DNA from: Noviherbaspirillum malthae
GTDB lineage: Bacteria > Pseudomonadota > Gammaproteobacteria > Burkholderiales > Burkholderiaceae_D
DNA: 64,000 bases
Assembly (NCBI RefSeq): GCF_015352985.1
Contig: NZ_JACYXF010000001.1
Location: 711,306-775,305, forward strand
Reading direction: 5' to 3'
Each line of letters starts with the position of its first letter. Position 1 is the stretch's first letter. A model generated the notes under the pieces. It saw only the letters and a list, made by a program, of their open reading frames with translations, had not been told where the DNA came from and searched no databases. Both the position numbers and the translations under genes were made by a program. This document shows positions 34,053 to 43,706 of this stretch, one piece after another.

Positions 34053-34829
34053 ATGCAAACACTCAACCTCTCCCTCAACATCGGCGCCCGCAAACTGGTC
34101 CATAACCTGAACTGGCAGGTAGACCCCGGCCAATGCTGGTGCGTCATCGGCCGCAACGGCGCCGGCAAGAGCACGCTGCTGCGCGCCCTGGTCGGACTGC
34201 GCCAGCCCGACGGCGGCGAAGTCCGCATGCAGGGAAAGCCGCTGTCCGACTGGCCGCTGACCGCGCTTGCACGCGAGCGCGCCTACCTGCCTCAGGGCCG
34301 CAACGATGCCTTTGGCTACCGCGCCATCGAAACCGTGCTGGCGGCGCGCCATCCCTACCAGGACGACCGTTACTGGGATGCCGAATCCGATTACCAGGTC
34401 GCCCATGCATCACTGCGTGCGCTCGACGTCGAATCGCTCGCCGAGCGCGACGTGCGCACGCTGTCGGGCGGCGAGCGCCAGCGCGTGGCGATTGCCGCGG
34501 CGCTGGCCCAGGAAGCGCCGCTGCTGCTGCTCGACGAGCCTGCCAGCGCGCTCGACCTCGCGCATCAGGTCGGCGTGATGGAACTGCTGGCGCGCCTGTG
34601 CCGCACGCAGCAGAAATCCGTGGTGCTGGTCAGCCATGATCTCAATCTCGCGCATAGCGTCGCGACCCATGCATTGCTGCTGATGGGCGACGGCGGCTGG
34701 CAGGCAGGGCCGGTGGAAGAGGTCATGACCGCAGCACTGCTGAGCGACTGCCTCGGCTATCCGATCGACATCGTGCAGCACGGCAGGCGCCGCATCTACA
34801 TACCCGCAGAGGAAACGACACATGAATGA
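34053..34829 (+). CDS. btuD: Cobalamin ABC transporter ATP-binding protein
   Basis: The 258-residue ATPase has Walker A IGRNGAGKSTLLRAL near residue 33, the signature LSGGERQRVAIAAALAQ near 135 and Walker B LLLLDEPASALDLAHQ directly after. It energises the BtuC-type permease. Genome position between btuC and cobO makes corrinoid import the likely role; the family also covers siderophore importers. Its end overlaps cobO by eight bases. Confidence 0.92.
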   Translation: MQTLNLSLNIGARKLVHNLNWQVDPGQCWCVIGRNGAGKSTLLRALVGLRQPDGGEVRMQGKPLSDWPLTALARERAYLPQGRNDAFGYRAIETVLAARHPYQDDRYWDAESDYQVAHASLRALDVESLAERDVRTLSGGERQRVAIAAALAQEAPLLLLDEPASALDLAHQVGVMELLARLCRTQQKSVVLVSHDLNLAHSVATHALLLMGDGGWQAGPVEEVMTAALLSDCLGYPIDIVQHGRRRIYIPAEETTHE

Positions 34830-35460
34830 AGAAGGCAAGGATGCCGGCCAGGCCGGCGACGACGGCATCAATGAACGCCACCGCGTGCGCATGCAGCGCA
34901 AGAAGGAAGTAGTCGACCAGAAGATCGAAGCCGCCAAGCGCGATGCCGGCGTGCTGCTGGTCAATACCGGCAACGGCAAGGGCAAGAGTTCCAGCGCCTT
35001 CGGTATGGCGATCCGCGCGCTCGGCCATGGCATGAAGGTGGGCGTGGTGCAGTTCATCAAGGGCGCCAAGTCCACCGGCGAGGAATTGTTCCTGCAGCGC
35101 TTTCCCGATGAAGTCAGCTTCCATGCAATGGGCGAAGGCTATACCTGGGAAACCCAGAACCGCGAGCGTGACATCGCCGCCGCCGAACTCGCCTGGGAGA
35201 AGGCGAAGAGTTTCCTTGCCGATCCCGCCATCGGCTTCGTCGTGCTGGACGAACTCAATATCGCATTGAAATACAAGTACCTCGACGTCAACCGCGTCAT
35301 CGCCGACCTGCAGGCGCGGCCGGCGATGCAGCACGTGGTGGTGACCGGCCGCGCCGCGCCGCCGGAGCTGATCGAGGTGGCCGATACCGTCACCGAGATG
35401 CAGCTGGTCAAGCATGCGTTCAAGGCGGGCATTGCCGCCCAGCCGGGCGTGGAGTGGTAA
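34822..35460 (+). CDS. cobO: Cob(I)yrinic acid a,c-diamide adenosyltransferase
   Basis: The 212-residue enzyme is of the CobA/CobO/BtuR family and adenosylates cob(I)alamin, cobinamide or cobyrinic acid diamide with ATP. The P-loop-like VNTGNGKGKSSSAFGMAIRA lies near residues 48-67; VVLDELNIALKYKYLDV is near 140 and HVVVTGRAAPPELIEVADT near 170. An N-terminal Arg/Lys-rich helix precedes. It overlaps btuD and lies four bases before cobB. Confidence 0.94.
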   Translation: MNEEGKDAGQAGDDGINERHRVRMQRKKEVVDQKIEAAKRDAGVLLVNTGNGKGKSSSAFGMAIRALGHGMKVGVVQFIKGAKSTGEELFLQRFPDEVSFHAMGEGYTWETQNRERDIAAAELAWEKAKSFLADPAIGFVVLDELNIALKYKYLDVNRVIADLQARPAMQHVVVTGRAAPPELIEVADTVTEMQLVKHAFKAGIAAQPGVEW

Positions 35461-35464
35461 GGCG

Positions 35465-36763
35465 ATGAGCGGCGCGCGGGTATTGCTCGTATCGGCGATT
35501 GCCTCGGGGCAGGGCAAGACCACGGTCACGGCGGCGCTGGCACGCAAGCTGACGCGCGAAGGCAAGCGGGTGCGCGTGTTCAAGACCGGACCGGACTTTC
35601 TCGACCCCATGCTGCTGCAGTGCGCCTGCGGTGCGCCGGTGCAGTCACTGGACCTGTGGATGGTCGGCCTGGAACGCAGCCGCCGGCTGCTGGCCGAGGC
35701 GGTGGCGGAAGCCGATGCCATCCTGATCGAAGGCGTGATGGGGCTCTACGACGGCACGCCGTCGTCGGCCGACCTGGCGCGTCAATTCGGCGTGCCGGTG
35801 CTCACCGTGCTGGACGCCTCCGCGATGGCGCAGACCGCCGGCGCGGTGGTGCGCGGCCTGCGCGACTACGGCCCGGTGCACCTGGCCGGCGTGATCGCCA
35901 ACCGCATCGGCAGCGAACGCCACGCGCAAATGATTGCCGAGGCCATGCGCGACATTCCCCTGCTCGGCACCTTGCCGCGCCAGGAACGCTCGCTTCCCGA
36001 GCGGCATCTGGGGCTGGTGCAGCCCGACGAGGTGGAGGAACTCGACGGCATCCTCGATGCGCTGGCCAGCCAGCTGAACTTCAATGCCGACGCCTGGGAA
36101 GCCTTGCCGCCGGTCTCGCTCGGCGAGCCGTTGCAGGAAGCCGTTGCTCCGGCTCTGCTGCAGGGCAAAACCATCGCCATCGCCCGTGATGCGGCATTCG
36201 CCTTTCTCTATCCTGCCAACCTGGATTGCCTGCAGGCGCTAGGCGCGGCCATCGTGCATTTCTCGCCGCTGGCCGATGAAGCCATTCCTAAGCGTGCCGA
36301 TGCCGTCTACCTGCCGGGCGGCTACCCGGAACTGCATGCGGCGGCACTGGCCGATGCGATGCGCTGGAAGCAATCGATGCGGGAAGCGCATGCGGCCGGC
36401 CTGCCCATCTATGCGGAATGCGGCGGCATGATGGCACTGGCCGACAGCCTGACCGGCATCGGCGGCGATAGGCATGCGATGGCCGGACTGCTGCCGGGCC
36501 GCGTCATCATGCAGAAGCGCCTGGCCGCACTCGGCGCGCATGCATGGCAGCGGCAGGATGGCGAACTTCGCGGCCACGCCTTCCACTACTCGCGGATGGA
36601 AACCGAACTGGAGCCGCTGGCCCGCACCGTCAAGCATCCCACCGGCCAGACTGGCGAAGCGATCTACCGAAGGGGTTCGCTGACCGCGTCCTACTTCCAT
36701 GCCTATTTCCCGTCCTGCCCGCAGGCTGCGGCCAGCCTGTTCCTGAGGGAGAGTGCGGCATGA
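35465..36763 (+). CDS. cobB: Cobyrinate a,c-diamide synthase
   Basis: The 432-residue amidotransferase amidates the a and c side chains of (hydrogeno)cobyrinate using glutamine and ATP. The N-terminal dethiobiotin-synthetase-like domain has SAIASGQGKTTVTAALARK (P-loop) and VFKTGPDFLDP; the C-terminal glutamine amidotransferase domain has the catalytic Cys in IYAECGGMMAL near residue 318 and HAFHYSRME near 373. I chose ATG 35465 because the frame upstream is out of family. The next gene, cobU, overlaps its stop (ATGA). Sequence alone does not tell CobB from CbiA chemistry. Confidence 0.93.
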   Translation: MSGARVLLVSAIASGQGKTTVTAALARKLTREGKRVRVFKTGPDFLDPMLLQCACGAPVQSLDLWMVGLERSRRLLAEAVAEADAILIEGVMGLYDGTPSSADLARQFGVPVLTVLDASAMAQTAGAVVRGLRDYGPVHLAGVIANRIGSERHAQMIAEAMRDIPLLGTLPRQERSLPERHLGLVQPDEVEELDGILDALASQLNFNADAWEALPPVSLGEPLQEAVAPALLQGKTIAIARDAAFAFLYPANLDCLQALGAAIVHFSPLADEAIPKRADAVYLPGGYPELHAAALADAMRWKQSMREAHAAGLPIYAECGGMMALADSLTGIGGDRHAMAGLLPGRVIMQKRLAALGAHAWQRQDGELRGHAFHYSRMETELEPLARTVKHPTGQTGEAIYRRGSLTASYFHAYFPSCPQAAASLFLRESAA

Positions 36764-37317
36764 CGATCAGCCTGATACTCGGCGGCGCCCGCTCCGGCAA
36801 GAGCGCTCACGCGGAAAAACTCGCTGCCGGCAGCGCAAAGGACGTGGTCTATATCGCCACCGCGCAAGCCCATGATGACGAGATGCAGCAGCGGATCGAA
36901 CTCCACCGGCAGCGCCGCGAGGCGGGCTGGACCACCGTGGAGGAGCCGCTGGCCCTGGGCCAGGCCATCCGGCGCTTGAGTGCTCCCGGAAACGTCGTGC
37001 TGGTCGACTGCCTGACGGTCTGGCTATCGAACCTGCTGTTTTCCGAGCAGCGCGACTATCCGGAAGTCGGCCGTATCGTGCCGCCCGAGGCATTCGCACG
37101 CGAGCGGCAGTCGCTGCTCGATGCGCTCGGCGACGCGGCCGGCGACGTTATCCTCGTCTCCAACGAAGTCGGGATGGGCATCGTGCCCCAGGGCGCGATC
37201 TCGCGCTGGTTCGTGGATGAGGCCGGCCGCTTGAACCAGGCGGTTGCCGCCTGCAGCGACCGCGCGGTTTTCGTAGTGGCCGGCCTGCCGATGATGCTGA
37301 AGGGGCTGCCATGCTGA
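36760..37317 (+). CDS. cobU: Adenosylcobinamide kinase/guanylyltransferase
   Basis: The 185-residue bifunctional enzyme phosphorylates adenosylcobinamide and transfers GMP to give adenosylcobinamide-GDP, the CobS substrate. Motifs are LILGGARSGKSAHAEKLA at the N-terminus (Walker A), YIATAQAHDDEMQQRIELH near 36, and VILVSNEVGMGIVP near 127. The frame is open upstream, but ATG 36760 overlaps the cobB stop and starts the family sequence (CobU/CobP). The cbiB start lies inside its last codons. Confidence 0.94.
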   Translation: MTISLILGGARSGKSAHAEKLAAGSAKDVVYIATAQAHDDEMQQRIELHRQRREAGWTTVEEPLALGQAIRRLSAPGNVVLVDCLTVWLSNLLFSEQRDYPEVGRIVPPEAFARERQSLLDALGDAAGDVILVSNEVGMGIVPQGAISRWFVDEAGRLNQAVAACSDRAVFVVAGLPMMLKGLPC

Positions 37318-38276
37318 GCGGGCTTTCGCTGTCTACTGTAGCTCTGCTGATGCTGGCGGGCGTCGTGCTCGACTGGCTGCTCGGCGAGCCGCGCCGCTTC
37401 CATCCGCTAGTCGGCTTCGGCCGCATTGCCGGCATGATCGAGCGGCGCTGCAATGCTGGCGGCGACGGCACTAAGCGCTATCTGCTTGGCATCGCAGGCT
37501 GGACACTGGCCGTGCTGCCGCTGGTCATGCTGGCGGCGTTCCTGCTGCAGGCTGCCATGGGAGCGCATACGCTGTTCGGCATGGCGCTGCATGCGCTGCT
37601 GCTTTACTTCTGCATCGGCTTGCGCAGCCTGCGCGACCACATGCTGCCCATCGCCTCGGCGCTCGCCGCGGGCAAGCTCGATCTGGCGCGGGAACTGACG
37701 TCGCGCATCGTCAGCCGCGATACGGCGCGGGCCGGGGAGAGCGATCTCGCCAAGGCCGCAGTCGAATCGACGCTGGAGAACGGCAACGATGCCGTCTTCG
37801 GCACACTGTTCTGGTTTGCCGTCGCGGGCGGCTCGGGCGCCTTGTTGTTCCGCCTCGCCAATACGCTGGATGCGATGTGGGGCTACCGCAATGCGCGCTT
37901 CCTGCGCTACGGCTGGATGGCGGCGCGCACCGACGATGCGCTCAACTGGCTGCCGGCCCGCCTGACCGCCTTGTCCTACATGCTGCTTGGCGACGGCCGG
38001 CGCGCCCGAGAATGCTGGCGCACCCAGGCCTCAGCCTGGCCAAGCCCGAACGCGGGACCGGTGATGTCGACCGGCGCCGGCGCGCTCGGCCTCGCGCTCG
38101 GCGGCACCGCCGAGTACGACGGCGTGATGGAAACCCGTCCGCCGCTCGGCAGCGGCAAACCGGCCGAGGCGGCCGACATCGGGCGCGCATGGCGGCTGGT
38201 GGCCCGCACCACGGCGCTCTGGATTGTGGCCGCAGCCAGCCTTGCTTTTTTGATTGAAAGGATCTTGCATGCTTGA
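37311..38276 (+). CDS. cbiB: Adenosylcobinamide-phosphate synthase
   Basis: The 321-residue membrane enzyme (CbiB, CobD in Pseudomonas naming) attaches aminopropanol phosphate to adenosylcobyric acid. The family pattern VVLDWLLGEPRRFHPLVGFGR appears at about 18-38 and SRDTARAGESDLAKAAVESTLEN near 140, followed by PNAGPVMSTGAGALGLALGG near 243. Several hydrophobic helices are present. It overlaps cobU by seven bases and the following decarboxylase gene by eight. Confidence 0.93.
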   Translation: MLSGLSLSTVALLMLAGVVLDWLLGEPRRFHPLVGFGRIAGMIERRCNAGGDGTKRYLLGIAGWTLAVLPLVMLAAFLLQAAMGAHTLFGMALHALLLYFCIGLRSLRDHMLPIASALAAGKLDLARELTSRIVSRDTARAGESDLAKAAVESTLENGNDAVFGTLFWFAVAGGSGALLFRLANTLDAMWGYRNARFLRYGWMAARTDDALNWLPARLTALSYMLLGDGRRARECWRTQASAWPSPNAGPVMSTGAGALGLALGGTAEYDGVMETRPPLGSGKPAEAADIGRAWRLVARTTALWIVAAASLAFLIERILHA

Positions 38277-39261
38277 GCATGGAGGCAACCTGCGCGAAGC
38301 CGCATTGCGGCACGGCCGCCCGCTGCATGAGTGGCTGGACCTGTCGACCGGCATCAATCCCAACGGCTATCCCGCGCCGGCCTTGCAGGCGAACGCATGG
38401 CACCGCCTGCCCGAGCCGCATCCCAGTTTCGTCGAGGCCGCGCAAGCCTATTACGGCGCCCCGCGCATGATGCCGGTCGCCGGCACGCAGGCGGCAATCC
38501 AGGCCTTGCCGCGCCTGCGCCCGAAAGGACGCGTGGCGGTGTCGGCGCCGTCCTATGCCGAGCATGCGCACTGCTGGCGACAGGCCGGTCATGAGGTTGA
38601 TGAAATCGCCTATGAAGCACTGGACCGACACGCGAATAACGCCGACGTCATGGTGGTATGCAATCCCAACAACCCCACCGGTGCGCTGGTTGCACCGGGA
38701 CAGTTGCTCGACTGGGCCGGCCGCCTTGCCGCGCGCGGCGGCTGGCTGGTGGTGGACGAAGCCTTCGGCGACACCGTGCAACAGGCCAGCGTTGCCCACT
38801 GGAGCGACCGACCGGGCCTCATCGTGCTGCGTTCGGTAGGCAAGTTTTTTGGACTGGCAGGGCTGCGCCTCGGCTTCGTGGCGGCAGAACAGCGCTTGCT
38901 GGACAGGCTGGCGGAGTGGCTGGGACCATGGTCGGTCAGCGGTCCGGCGCAGGAAATCGGCATGGCGGCGCTATGCGACAAGGCCTGGCAGGAAGCAACG
39001 CGCAGGCGCCTGCTCGAGTCCGGCGGGCGCCTGCATGATCTGCTCGCGCAATTTGATATCGAAGCAAGCGGCACGGCGCTGTTCCAGTGGTGGCCGGAAA
39101 GGGAGCCGGAAGCCTTCGCCGGCCACATGGCCGAACAGGGCATCTGGGTCAGGCTGTTTCCGGTCAAGGCACGCGGCATCCGCCTCGGCCTGCCGGGCGA
39201 CGAAGCCGGATGGCAGCGGCTGCAGCATGCGCTTCAGACATGGAGGAGCAGACAAAAATGA
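38269..39261 (+). CDS. cobD: L-threonine-O-3-phosphate decarboxylase (PLP)
   Basis: The 330-residue class I aminotransferase-fold protein makes (R)-1-aminopropan-2-yl phosphate for CbiB (CobD of Salmonella, CobC of Pseudomonas). The PLP lysine lies in RSVGKFFGLAGLRLG near residue 199; VVCNPNNPTGALV near 130 and VVDEAFGD near 160 are the cofactor-binding strands. The N-terminal HGGNLREAALRHGRP is typical. A TTG at 38254 opens the frame, but ATG 38269 has GAAAGGA upstream and fits better. Its stop overlaps the btuF start. Confidence 0.92.
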   Translation: MLEHGGNLREAALRHGRPLHEWLDLSTGINPNGYPAPALQANAWHRLPEPHPSFVEAAQAYYGAPRMMPVAGTQAAIQALPRLRPKGRVAVSAPSYAEHAHCWRQAGHEVDEIAYEALDRHANNADVMVVCNPNNPTGALVAPGQLLDWAGRLAARGGWLVVDEAFGDTVQQASVAHWSDRPGLIVLRSVGKFFGLAGLRLGFVAAEQRLLDRLAEWLGPWSVSGPAQEIGMAALCDKAWQEATRRRLLESGGRLHDLLAQFDIEASGTALFQWWPEREPEAFAGHMAEQGIWVRLFPVKARGIRLGLPGDEAGWQRLQHALQTWRSRQK

Positions 39262-40172
39262 TGAAGCGATTCGGAGCGATGATAAGCGCGGCGCTGCTGG
39301 GCTGCGGCTTGAACGCGCAGGCCGCGATTACGGTGCAGGACGATGCCGGCGACATGGTGACGCTGCAGCAGCCGGCGCGCCGCGTCGTATCGCTGTCGCC
39401 TCATGTGACGGAAATGCTGTTCGCGGCCGGCGGCGGCGACCGCATCGTCGGCACGGTGACCCATAGCGAATATCCGGCGGCGGCCAAGAACATTCCTCGC
39501 ATCGGCGACAACCGCTCGGTCGATATCGAGCGCCTGCTTGCTCTCAAGCCCGACCTGCTGGTGGTGTGGCGCCACAACGCCTCGTCACGGCAGATGGAAC
39601 AGCTGCGCAAGCTCGGCATTCCGCTGTTCTACAGCGAGCCGCACAAGCTGGAAGACATTCCCGAGGCGGTGCTGCGCATGGGCCGGCTGATGGGCACCGA
39701 GCCGCAGGCGAAACAGACGTCCGGCGACCTGCAGCGCCAGCTCGACCAGCTGACGTCGCGCTATCGCAACCGTCCGCTGGTGCGCGTGTTCTACCAGGTC
39801 TGGGACCGTCCGCTGTACACCCTCAACGAACGCCACATCATCAGCGACGCCATCCGCATCTGCGGCGGCGAAAACATCTTCGCAAAACTGCCGATGGCAG
39901 CGCCCAGCATCACCCAGGAAGCGGTGCTCAAGGAAGACCCGGAAGCCGTGGTCAGCGGCGACCGGCGCGACCAGAAGGTCAGCGGCATCGAGATCTGGAA
40001 GCAGTATCCGTCGATGACGGCGGTCAGGCGCGGCAACCTGTTCGCCATCGACGGCGACCTCATCAACCGCGCCGGCCCGCGCATCATCGCCGGCGCGACC
40101 GAACTCTGCGCGCGGCTGGAAGAAGCGCGCAGTCGTCGGGACGGCAGGGACGGCAAGGAAGTGCGGCAGTGA
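39258..40172 (+). CDS. btuF: Periplasmic cobalamin-binding protein (BtuF-like)
   Basis: The 304-residue class III substrate-binding protein has a signal peptide ending near AQA (residues 1-22) and the BtuF/FepB-type pattern RRVVSLSPHVTEMLFAAGGGDRIVG, then VDIERLLALKPDLLVVW. It should capture corrinoid for BtuC/BtuD. The start overlaps the cobD stop (ATGATG); AGGAG lies nine bases upstream. The frame is open further left in another gene. A second homologue at 50482 shares length and layout. Confidence 0.88.
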   Translation: MMKRFGAMISAALLGCGLNAQAAITVQDDAGDMVTLQQPARRVVSLSPHVTEMLFAAGGGDRIVGTVTHSEYPAAAKNIPRIGDNRSVDIERLLALKPDLLVVWRHNASSRQMEQLRKLGIPLFYSEPHKLEDIPEAVLRMGRLMGTEPQAKQTSGDLQRQLDQLTSRYRNRPLVRVFYQVWDRPLYTLNERHIISDAIRICGGENIFAKLPMAAPSITQEAVLKEDPEAVVSGDRRDQKVSGIEIWKQYPSMTAVRRGNLFAIDGDLINRAGPRIIAGATELCARLEEARSRRDGRDGKEVRQ

Positions 40173-40966
40173 GCTGCTACCGGCGCATCGCCTGCCTCAG
40201 CACCGAAGCGGTCGAAACCCTGTACGCGCTCGGCGCGGAAGAGCTGATCGCCGGCATTTCGGGTTTCACCACCCGGCCCGCGCGGGCGCGCAGCGAGAAA
40301 CCGAAGATCAGCGGTTTTTCCTCGTCGAAGATCGAGCGCATCCTCGCCGTGCAGCCGGACCTGGTAATCGGCTTTTCCAACATGCAGGCCGACATCTGTC
40401 GGGATCTGGCTGCGGCGGGGATCGAGGTGCATCTGTTCAACCAGCGCGACCTCGCCGGCATTCTGCGCATGGTGCGCACGCTGGCCGCCCTGGTCGATCG
40501 CCGGGAGGAGGGCGAGCGGTTGGTGGCTGAACTGCAGGCGCATGTCGATGCCGTCCGTGCGCGCAGTGCCAACTATGCGAAAAGACCGCGCATCTATTTC
40601 GAGGAATGGAACGAGCCGATGATCAGCGGCATCGGCTGGGTGTCGGACATGATCGGCATTGCCGGCGGCGAGGACGCCTTCGCCGACCTGGCGCAATTTC
40701 CGGGGGCGAAGGAGCGCATCATTGCCGATCCAAGGGAAGTGGTGCGCCGCGCGCCGGACATCATCATCGGCTCCTGGTGTGGCAAGAAATTCCGGCCGGA
40801 GGCCGTCTGCGCACGGCCCGGATGGGACACCATTCCGGCGGTGCGCAACGGCATGGTGCATGAAATCAAGTCCGCCGATATCCTCTCTCCCGGCCCGGCA
40901 TCCATCACCGAAGGCCTAACCCGGCTCGCCGCGCTGATAGGCCAGTGGCAGCAACACCATGCATGA
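40169..40966 (+). CDS. BtuF-like cobalamin-binding domain protein without signal peptide
   Basis: The 265-residue protein has the class III substrate-binding fold: [21 protein letters not shown] at the N-terminus, [19 protein letters not shown] near 50, and [18 protein letters not shown] near 155. It starts directly with the fold (GTG at 40169, overlapping the btuF stop as GTGA), with no signal peptide, so it is predicted to be cytoplasmic. It is co-translated with btuF and precedes cobQ. A role as an intracellular corrinoid carrier or sensor is inference; an alternative is that the upstream gene and this one derive from tandem duplication. Confidence 0.82.
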   Translation: MSCYRRIACLSTEAVETLYALGAEELIAGISGFTTRPARARSEKPKISGFSSSKIERILAVQPDLVIGFSNMQADICRDLAAAGIEVHLFNQRDLAGILRMVRTLAALVDRREEGERLVAELQAHVDAVRARSANYAKRPRIYFEEWNEPMISGIGWVSDMIGIAGGEDAFADLAQFPGAKERIIADPREVVRRAPDIIIGSWCGKKFRPEAVCARPGWDTIPAVRNGMVHEIKSADILSPGPASITEGLTRLAALIGQWQQHHA

Positions 40967-42425
40967 AACAACCATGAACTTTCCCTATCCGACACTGATG
41001 GTGCAGGGCACCACTTCCGACGCCGGCAAGAGCACCGTGGTCGCCGCGCTGTGCCGTCTGCTGGCGCGCGACGGCATCCGCATAGCACCGTTCAAGCCGC
41101 AGAACATGGCCCTGAACAGTGCGGTCACCGTCGACGGCGGCGAGATCGGCCGTGCCCAGGCGCTGCAGGCGCAGGCCGCCGGCGTGCAGCCGCATACCGA
41201 CATGAACCCGGTGCTCCTCAAGCCGTCGAGCGACACCGGCGCGCAGGTCATCATCCAGGGCAGGGTGCGCGCCGACATGAATGCGCGCGATTACCACCAG
41301 TACAAGACGGTGGCGATGGAAGCCGTGCTCGACTCCTACCGCCGGCTGGCTTCGCAATACGAGGCGGTGATCGTGGAAGGCGCGGGCAGCCCGGCGGAAA
41401 TCAACCTGCGCGAGCGCGACATCGCCAACATGGGTTTCGCCGAGGCGGTCGACTGCCCGGTGATCCTGGTGGCCGACATCGACCGCGGCGGCGTGTTTGC
41501 GCACATCGTCGGCACGCTGGCCTGCCTGTCCGAGAGTGAACGCAAGCGCATCGTCGGCTTCGTGATCAATCGCTTCCGCGGCGATATCTCGCTGCTGCAG
41601 CCGGGGCTGGACTGGCTGGAACGGCAGACCGGCAAACCGGTGCTGGCAGTGCTGCCCTACCTGCACGGGCTCTTTCTCGATGCGGAAGACGCGGTCAAGC
41701 CGGAACAGAACGGCGAAGGCAGTTTTCGCGTTGTCGTGCCGGTCATTCCTCGCATCAGCAACCACACCGATTTCGACGCACTGCGTGCCCAGCCTGAAGT
41801 CGACCTGCGCTTCATCGGTCCCGGCCAGCCGATTCCCGCGGCCGATCTCATCATCCTCCCCGGCAGCAAGAACACCCGCAACGACCTCGCTTGGCTGGAG
41901 CGCAACGGCTGGCACGAAGCGGTGCGTCGCCATGTGCGTTACGGCGGCAAGGTGATCGGCATCTGCGGCGGCTATCAGATGCTCGGACGCACCGTGGCCG
42001 ATCCGCACGGCGTCGAAGGCAAGCCCGGCATATCGCAGGGGCTGGGCCTGCTCGACATCGACACCGAAATGACCCAGGCCAAGCGTCTCGAGCAGGTGGA
42101 TGGACGCTGCGCCTTCGATGAGGCGGCGGTCAGCGGCTATGAAATCCACATGGGCACATCGCATGGACCGGCAATGAACCGGCCGGCCTTCCAAATCGAC
42201 GGCCGAGGTGAAGGAGCAAGGTCGGAAGACGACTGCATTCTCGGCACTTACCTGCACGGCATCTTCGACACGCCCGACGCCATGGGCGCGCTGCTGCGCT
42301 GGGCGGGATTGCGCAATGCGGAGCCGGTCGACCTGCGGCGCCTGCGCGAGCAGAGCATCGACAGGATGGCGGATGCGACCGAGGGTTTGTACCGGGCATT
42401 GCAAGGCGGCATTGGCGCAAAGTAA
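40959..42425 (+). CDS. cobQ: Cobyric acid synthase
   Basis: The 488-residue enzyme amidates the b, d, e and g side chains of adenosylcobyrinic acid a,c-diamide. The N-terminal P-loop domain reads [20 protein letters not shown] near residue 15 with [12 protein letters not shown]; the C-terminal amidotransferase has [13 protein letters not shown] with its Cys near 335 and [11 protein letters not shown] near 430. Either ATG 40959 or 40974 could start translation; neither has a strong ribosome-binding site. I keep 40959 because it overlaps the previous stop. It closes the cobalamin run. Confidence 0.93.
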   Translation: MHETTMNFPYPTLMVQGTTSDAGKSTVVAALCRLLARDGIRIAPFKPQNMALNSAVTVDGGEIGRAQALQAQAAGVQPHTDMNPVLLKPSSDTGAQVIIQGRVRADMNARDYHQYKTVAMEAVLDSYRRLASQYEAVIVEGAGSPAEINLRERDIANMGFAEAVDCPVILVADIDRGGVFAHIVGTLACLSESERKRIVGFVINRFRGDISLLQPGLDWLERQTGKPVLAVLPYLHGLFLDAEDAVKPEQNGEGSFRVVVPVIPRISNHTDFDALRAQPEVDLRFIGPGQPIPAADLIILPGSKNTRNDLAWLERNGWHEAVRRHVRYGGKVIGICGGYQMLGRTVADPHGVEGKPGISQGLGLLDIDTEMTQAKRLEQVDGRCAFDEAAVSGYEIHMGTSHGPAMNRPAFQIDGRGEGARSEDDCILGTYLHGIFDTPDAMGALLRWAGLRNAEPVDLRRLREQSIDRMADATEGLYRALQGGIGAK

Positions 42426-42523
42426 GTTCTCATGTCACGCTCGACTCTCCGGCGCATTTGACGCATCATTTCGCAGACCTTGCCGGCCATGAAGGCCGGC
42501 ACGAACATGGAGGAGAAAACAAC

Positions 42524-43006
42524 ATGAGCCAAACCAACCCGATTGCCGCCGACGCTGCGCATGAACTGGTGCTGACCCGGCTGATCCCGGCGCCGAAGGA
42601 AAAGCTGTTCCGTGCCTGGACCGAACCCGAACTGCTCAAGCAATGGTTCGTGCCTAAGCCCTGGTCGGTCGCCGCAGCGGAAACCGATGTGCGCCCCGGC
42701 GGCATCAGCCGCATCGTCATGCGCGATCCCGACGGCAATGAGTTTCCCAACCAGGGCGTCTATCTTGAGGTCGTGCCCAACGAGCGCCTGGTCTTCACCG
42801 ATGCCTATACCGAGGCATGGAAACCGTCGGAAAAGCCGTTCATGACCTGCATCGTCACTTTCGAAGACGAAGCCGGCGGCACCCGCTACACCGCCCGCGC
42901 GCGGCACTGGACCGCAGCCGACCGCGAAGCCCACGAGAAAATGGGTTTTCATGAAGGCTGGGGCAAATGCGCCGACCAGCTGGCCGAACTGGCCGCGAAG
43001 ATTTGA
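42524..43006 (+). CDS. SRPBCC/AHSA1-like domain protein
   Basis: The 160-residue protein matches the activator of Hsp90 ATPase homologue 1-like branch of the START/SRPBCC superfamily. The N-terminal LVLTRLIPAPKEKLFRAWTEPELLKQWF is the family hallmark (about 15-42), followed by PNERLVFTDAYTE and a C-terminal GFHEGWGKCADQLAELA helix. Such proteins bind hydrophobic ligands; the ligand is unknown. GGAGG lies eight to twelve bases before the ATG. The following GST gene suggests a small stress or detoxification pair. Confidence 0.88.
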   Translation: MSQTNPIAADAAHELVLTRLIPAPKEKLFRAWTEPELLKQWFVPKPWSVAAAETDVRPGGISRIVMRDPDGNEFPNQGVYLEVVPNERLVFTDAYTEAWKPSEKPFMTCIVTFEDEAGGTRYTARARHWTAADREAHEKMGFHEGWGKCADQLAELAAKI

Positions 43007-43079
43007 ACAAGAAACCCCTGACAGCGGCTGCAAGCCCGCGCGCATGCGTCGCAATGGCAAACCCTGCATGGAGGAACGC

Positions 43080-43706
43080 ATGACCGACCTGGTGCTGTAC
43101 ACGAATCCACAATCCCGCGGCCGCATGGCGCACTGGATGATGGAAGAACTCGGCGTCCCGTATGAAACGGTGTGGCTGGATTTCGGAACGAGCATGAAGA
43201 GCGCCGATTACCTGGCCGTCAATCCCATGGGCAAGGTGCCTGCGATCAGGCATGGCGAAGCGGTGGTCACGGAAACGCCCGCCATCTGCGCCTACTTGGC
43301 TGACGTCTTCCCGGAAAAGAAGCTCGCACCACCGCCCGGCAGCCTTGCGCGCGCAGCCTACTACCGCTGGATGTTCTTCGCCGCCGGCCCGCTGGAAATG
43401 GCGGCAACTTCCAGGATCTTCAACTGGCAGGTGCCGGAAGGGAAGAGCATCGCAGCAGGTTTCGGAAGCTATGCCGATACCATGGCCGCGCTGGAAAAGG
43501 CGGTGGAAGCCGGGCCTTACCTCTGCGGAGAGCAGTTCACTGCGGCGGACGTGTATTTCGGTTCGGCGGTCGGCTGGGGCATGATGTTCGGCAGCGTGGA
43601 AAAGCGACCGGTGCTGGAAGCGTATTTCGGCCGTTTGACTGCGCGTCCGGCGTTTCAGAGTGCGCAGAGGATTAATGATGAGCGCATCAAGGCCCAGAAG
43701 GCATGA
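43080..43706 (+). CDS. Glutathione S-transferase family protein
   Basis: The 208-residue protein has the thioredoxin-fold N-terminal domain (LYTNPQSRGRMAHWMMEELG, then NPMGKVPAIRHGEAVVTE near 48-65 with the conserved cis-Pro) and a helical C-terminal domain with PYLCGEQFTAADVYFG near 150. It probably conjugates or reduces electrophiles with glutathione. The ATG at 43080 has GGAGGAACGC immediately upstream and starts the family sequence. It lies 73 bases after the SRPBCC gene. Confidence 0.9.
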   Translation: MTDLVLYTNPQSRGRMAHWMMEELGVPYETVWLDFGTSMKSADYLAVNPMGKVPAIRHGEAVVTETPAICAYLADVFPEKKLAPPPGSLARAAYYRWMFFAAGPLEMAATSRIFNWQVPEGKSIAAGFGSYADTMAALEKAVEAGPYLCGEQFTAADVYFGSAVGWGMMFGSVEKRPVLEAYFGRLTARPAFQSAQRINDERIKAQKA

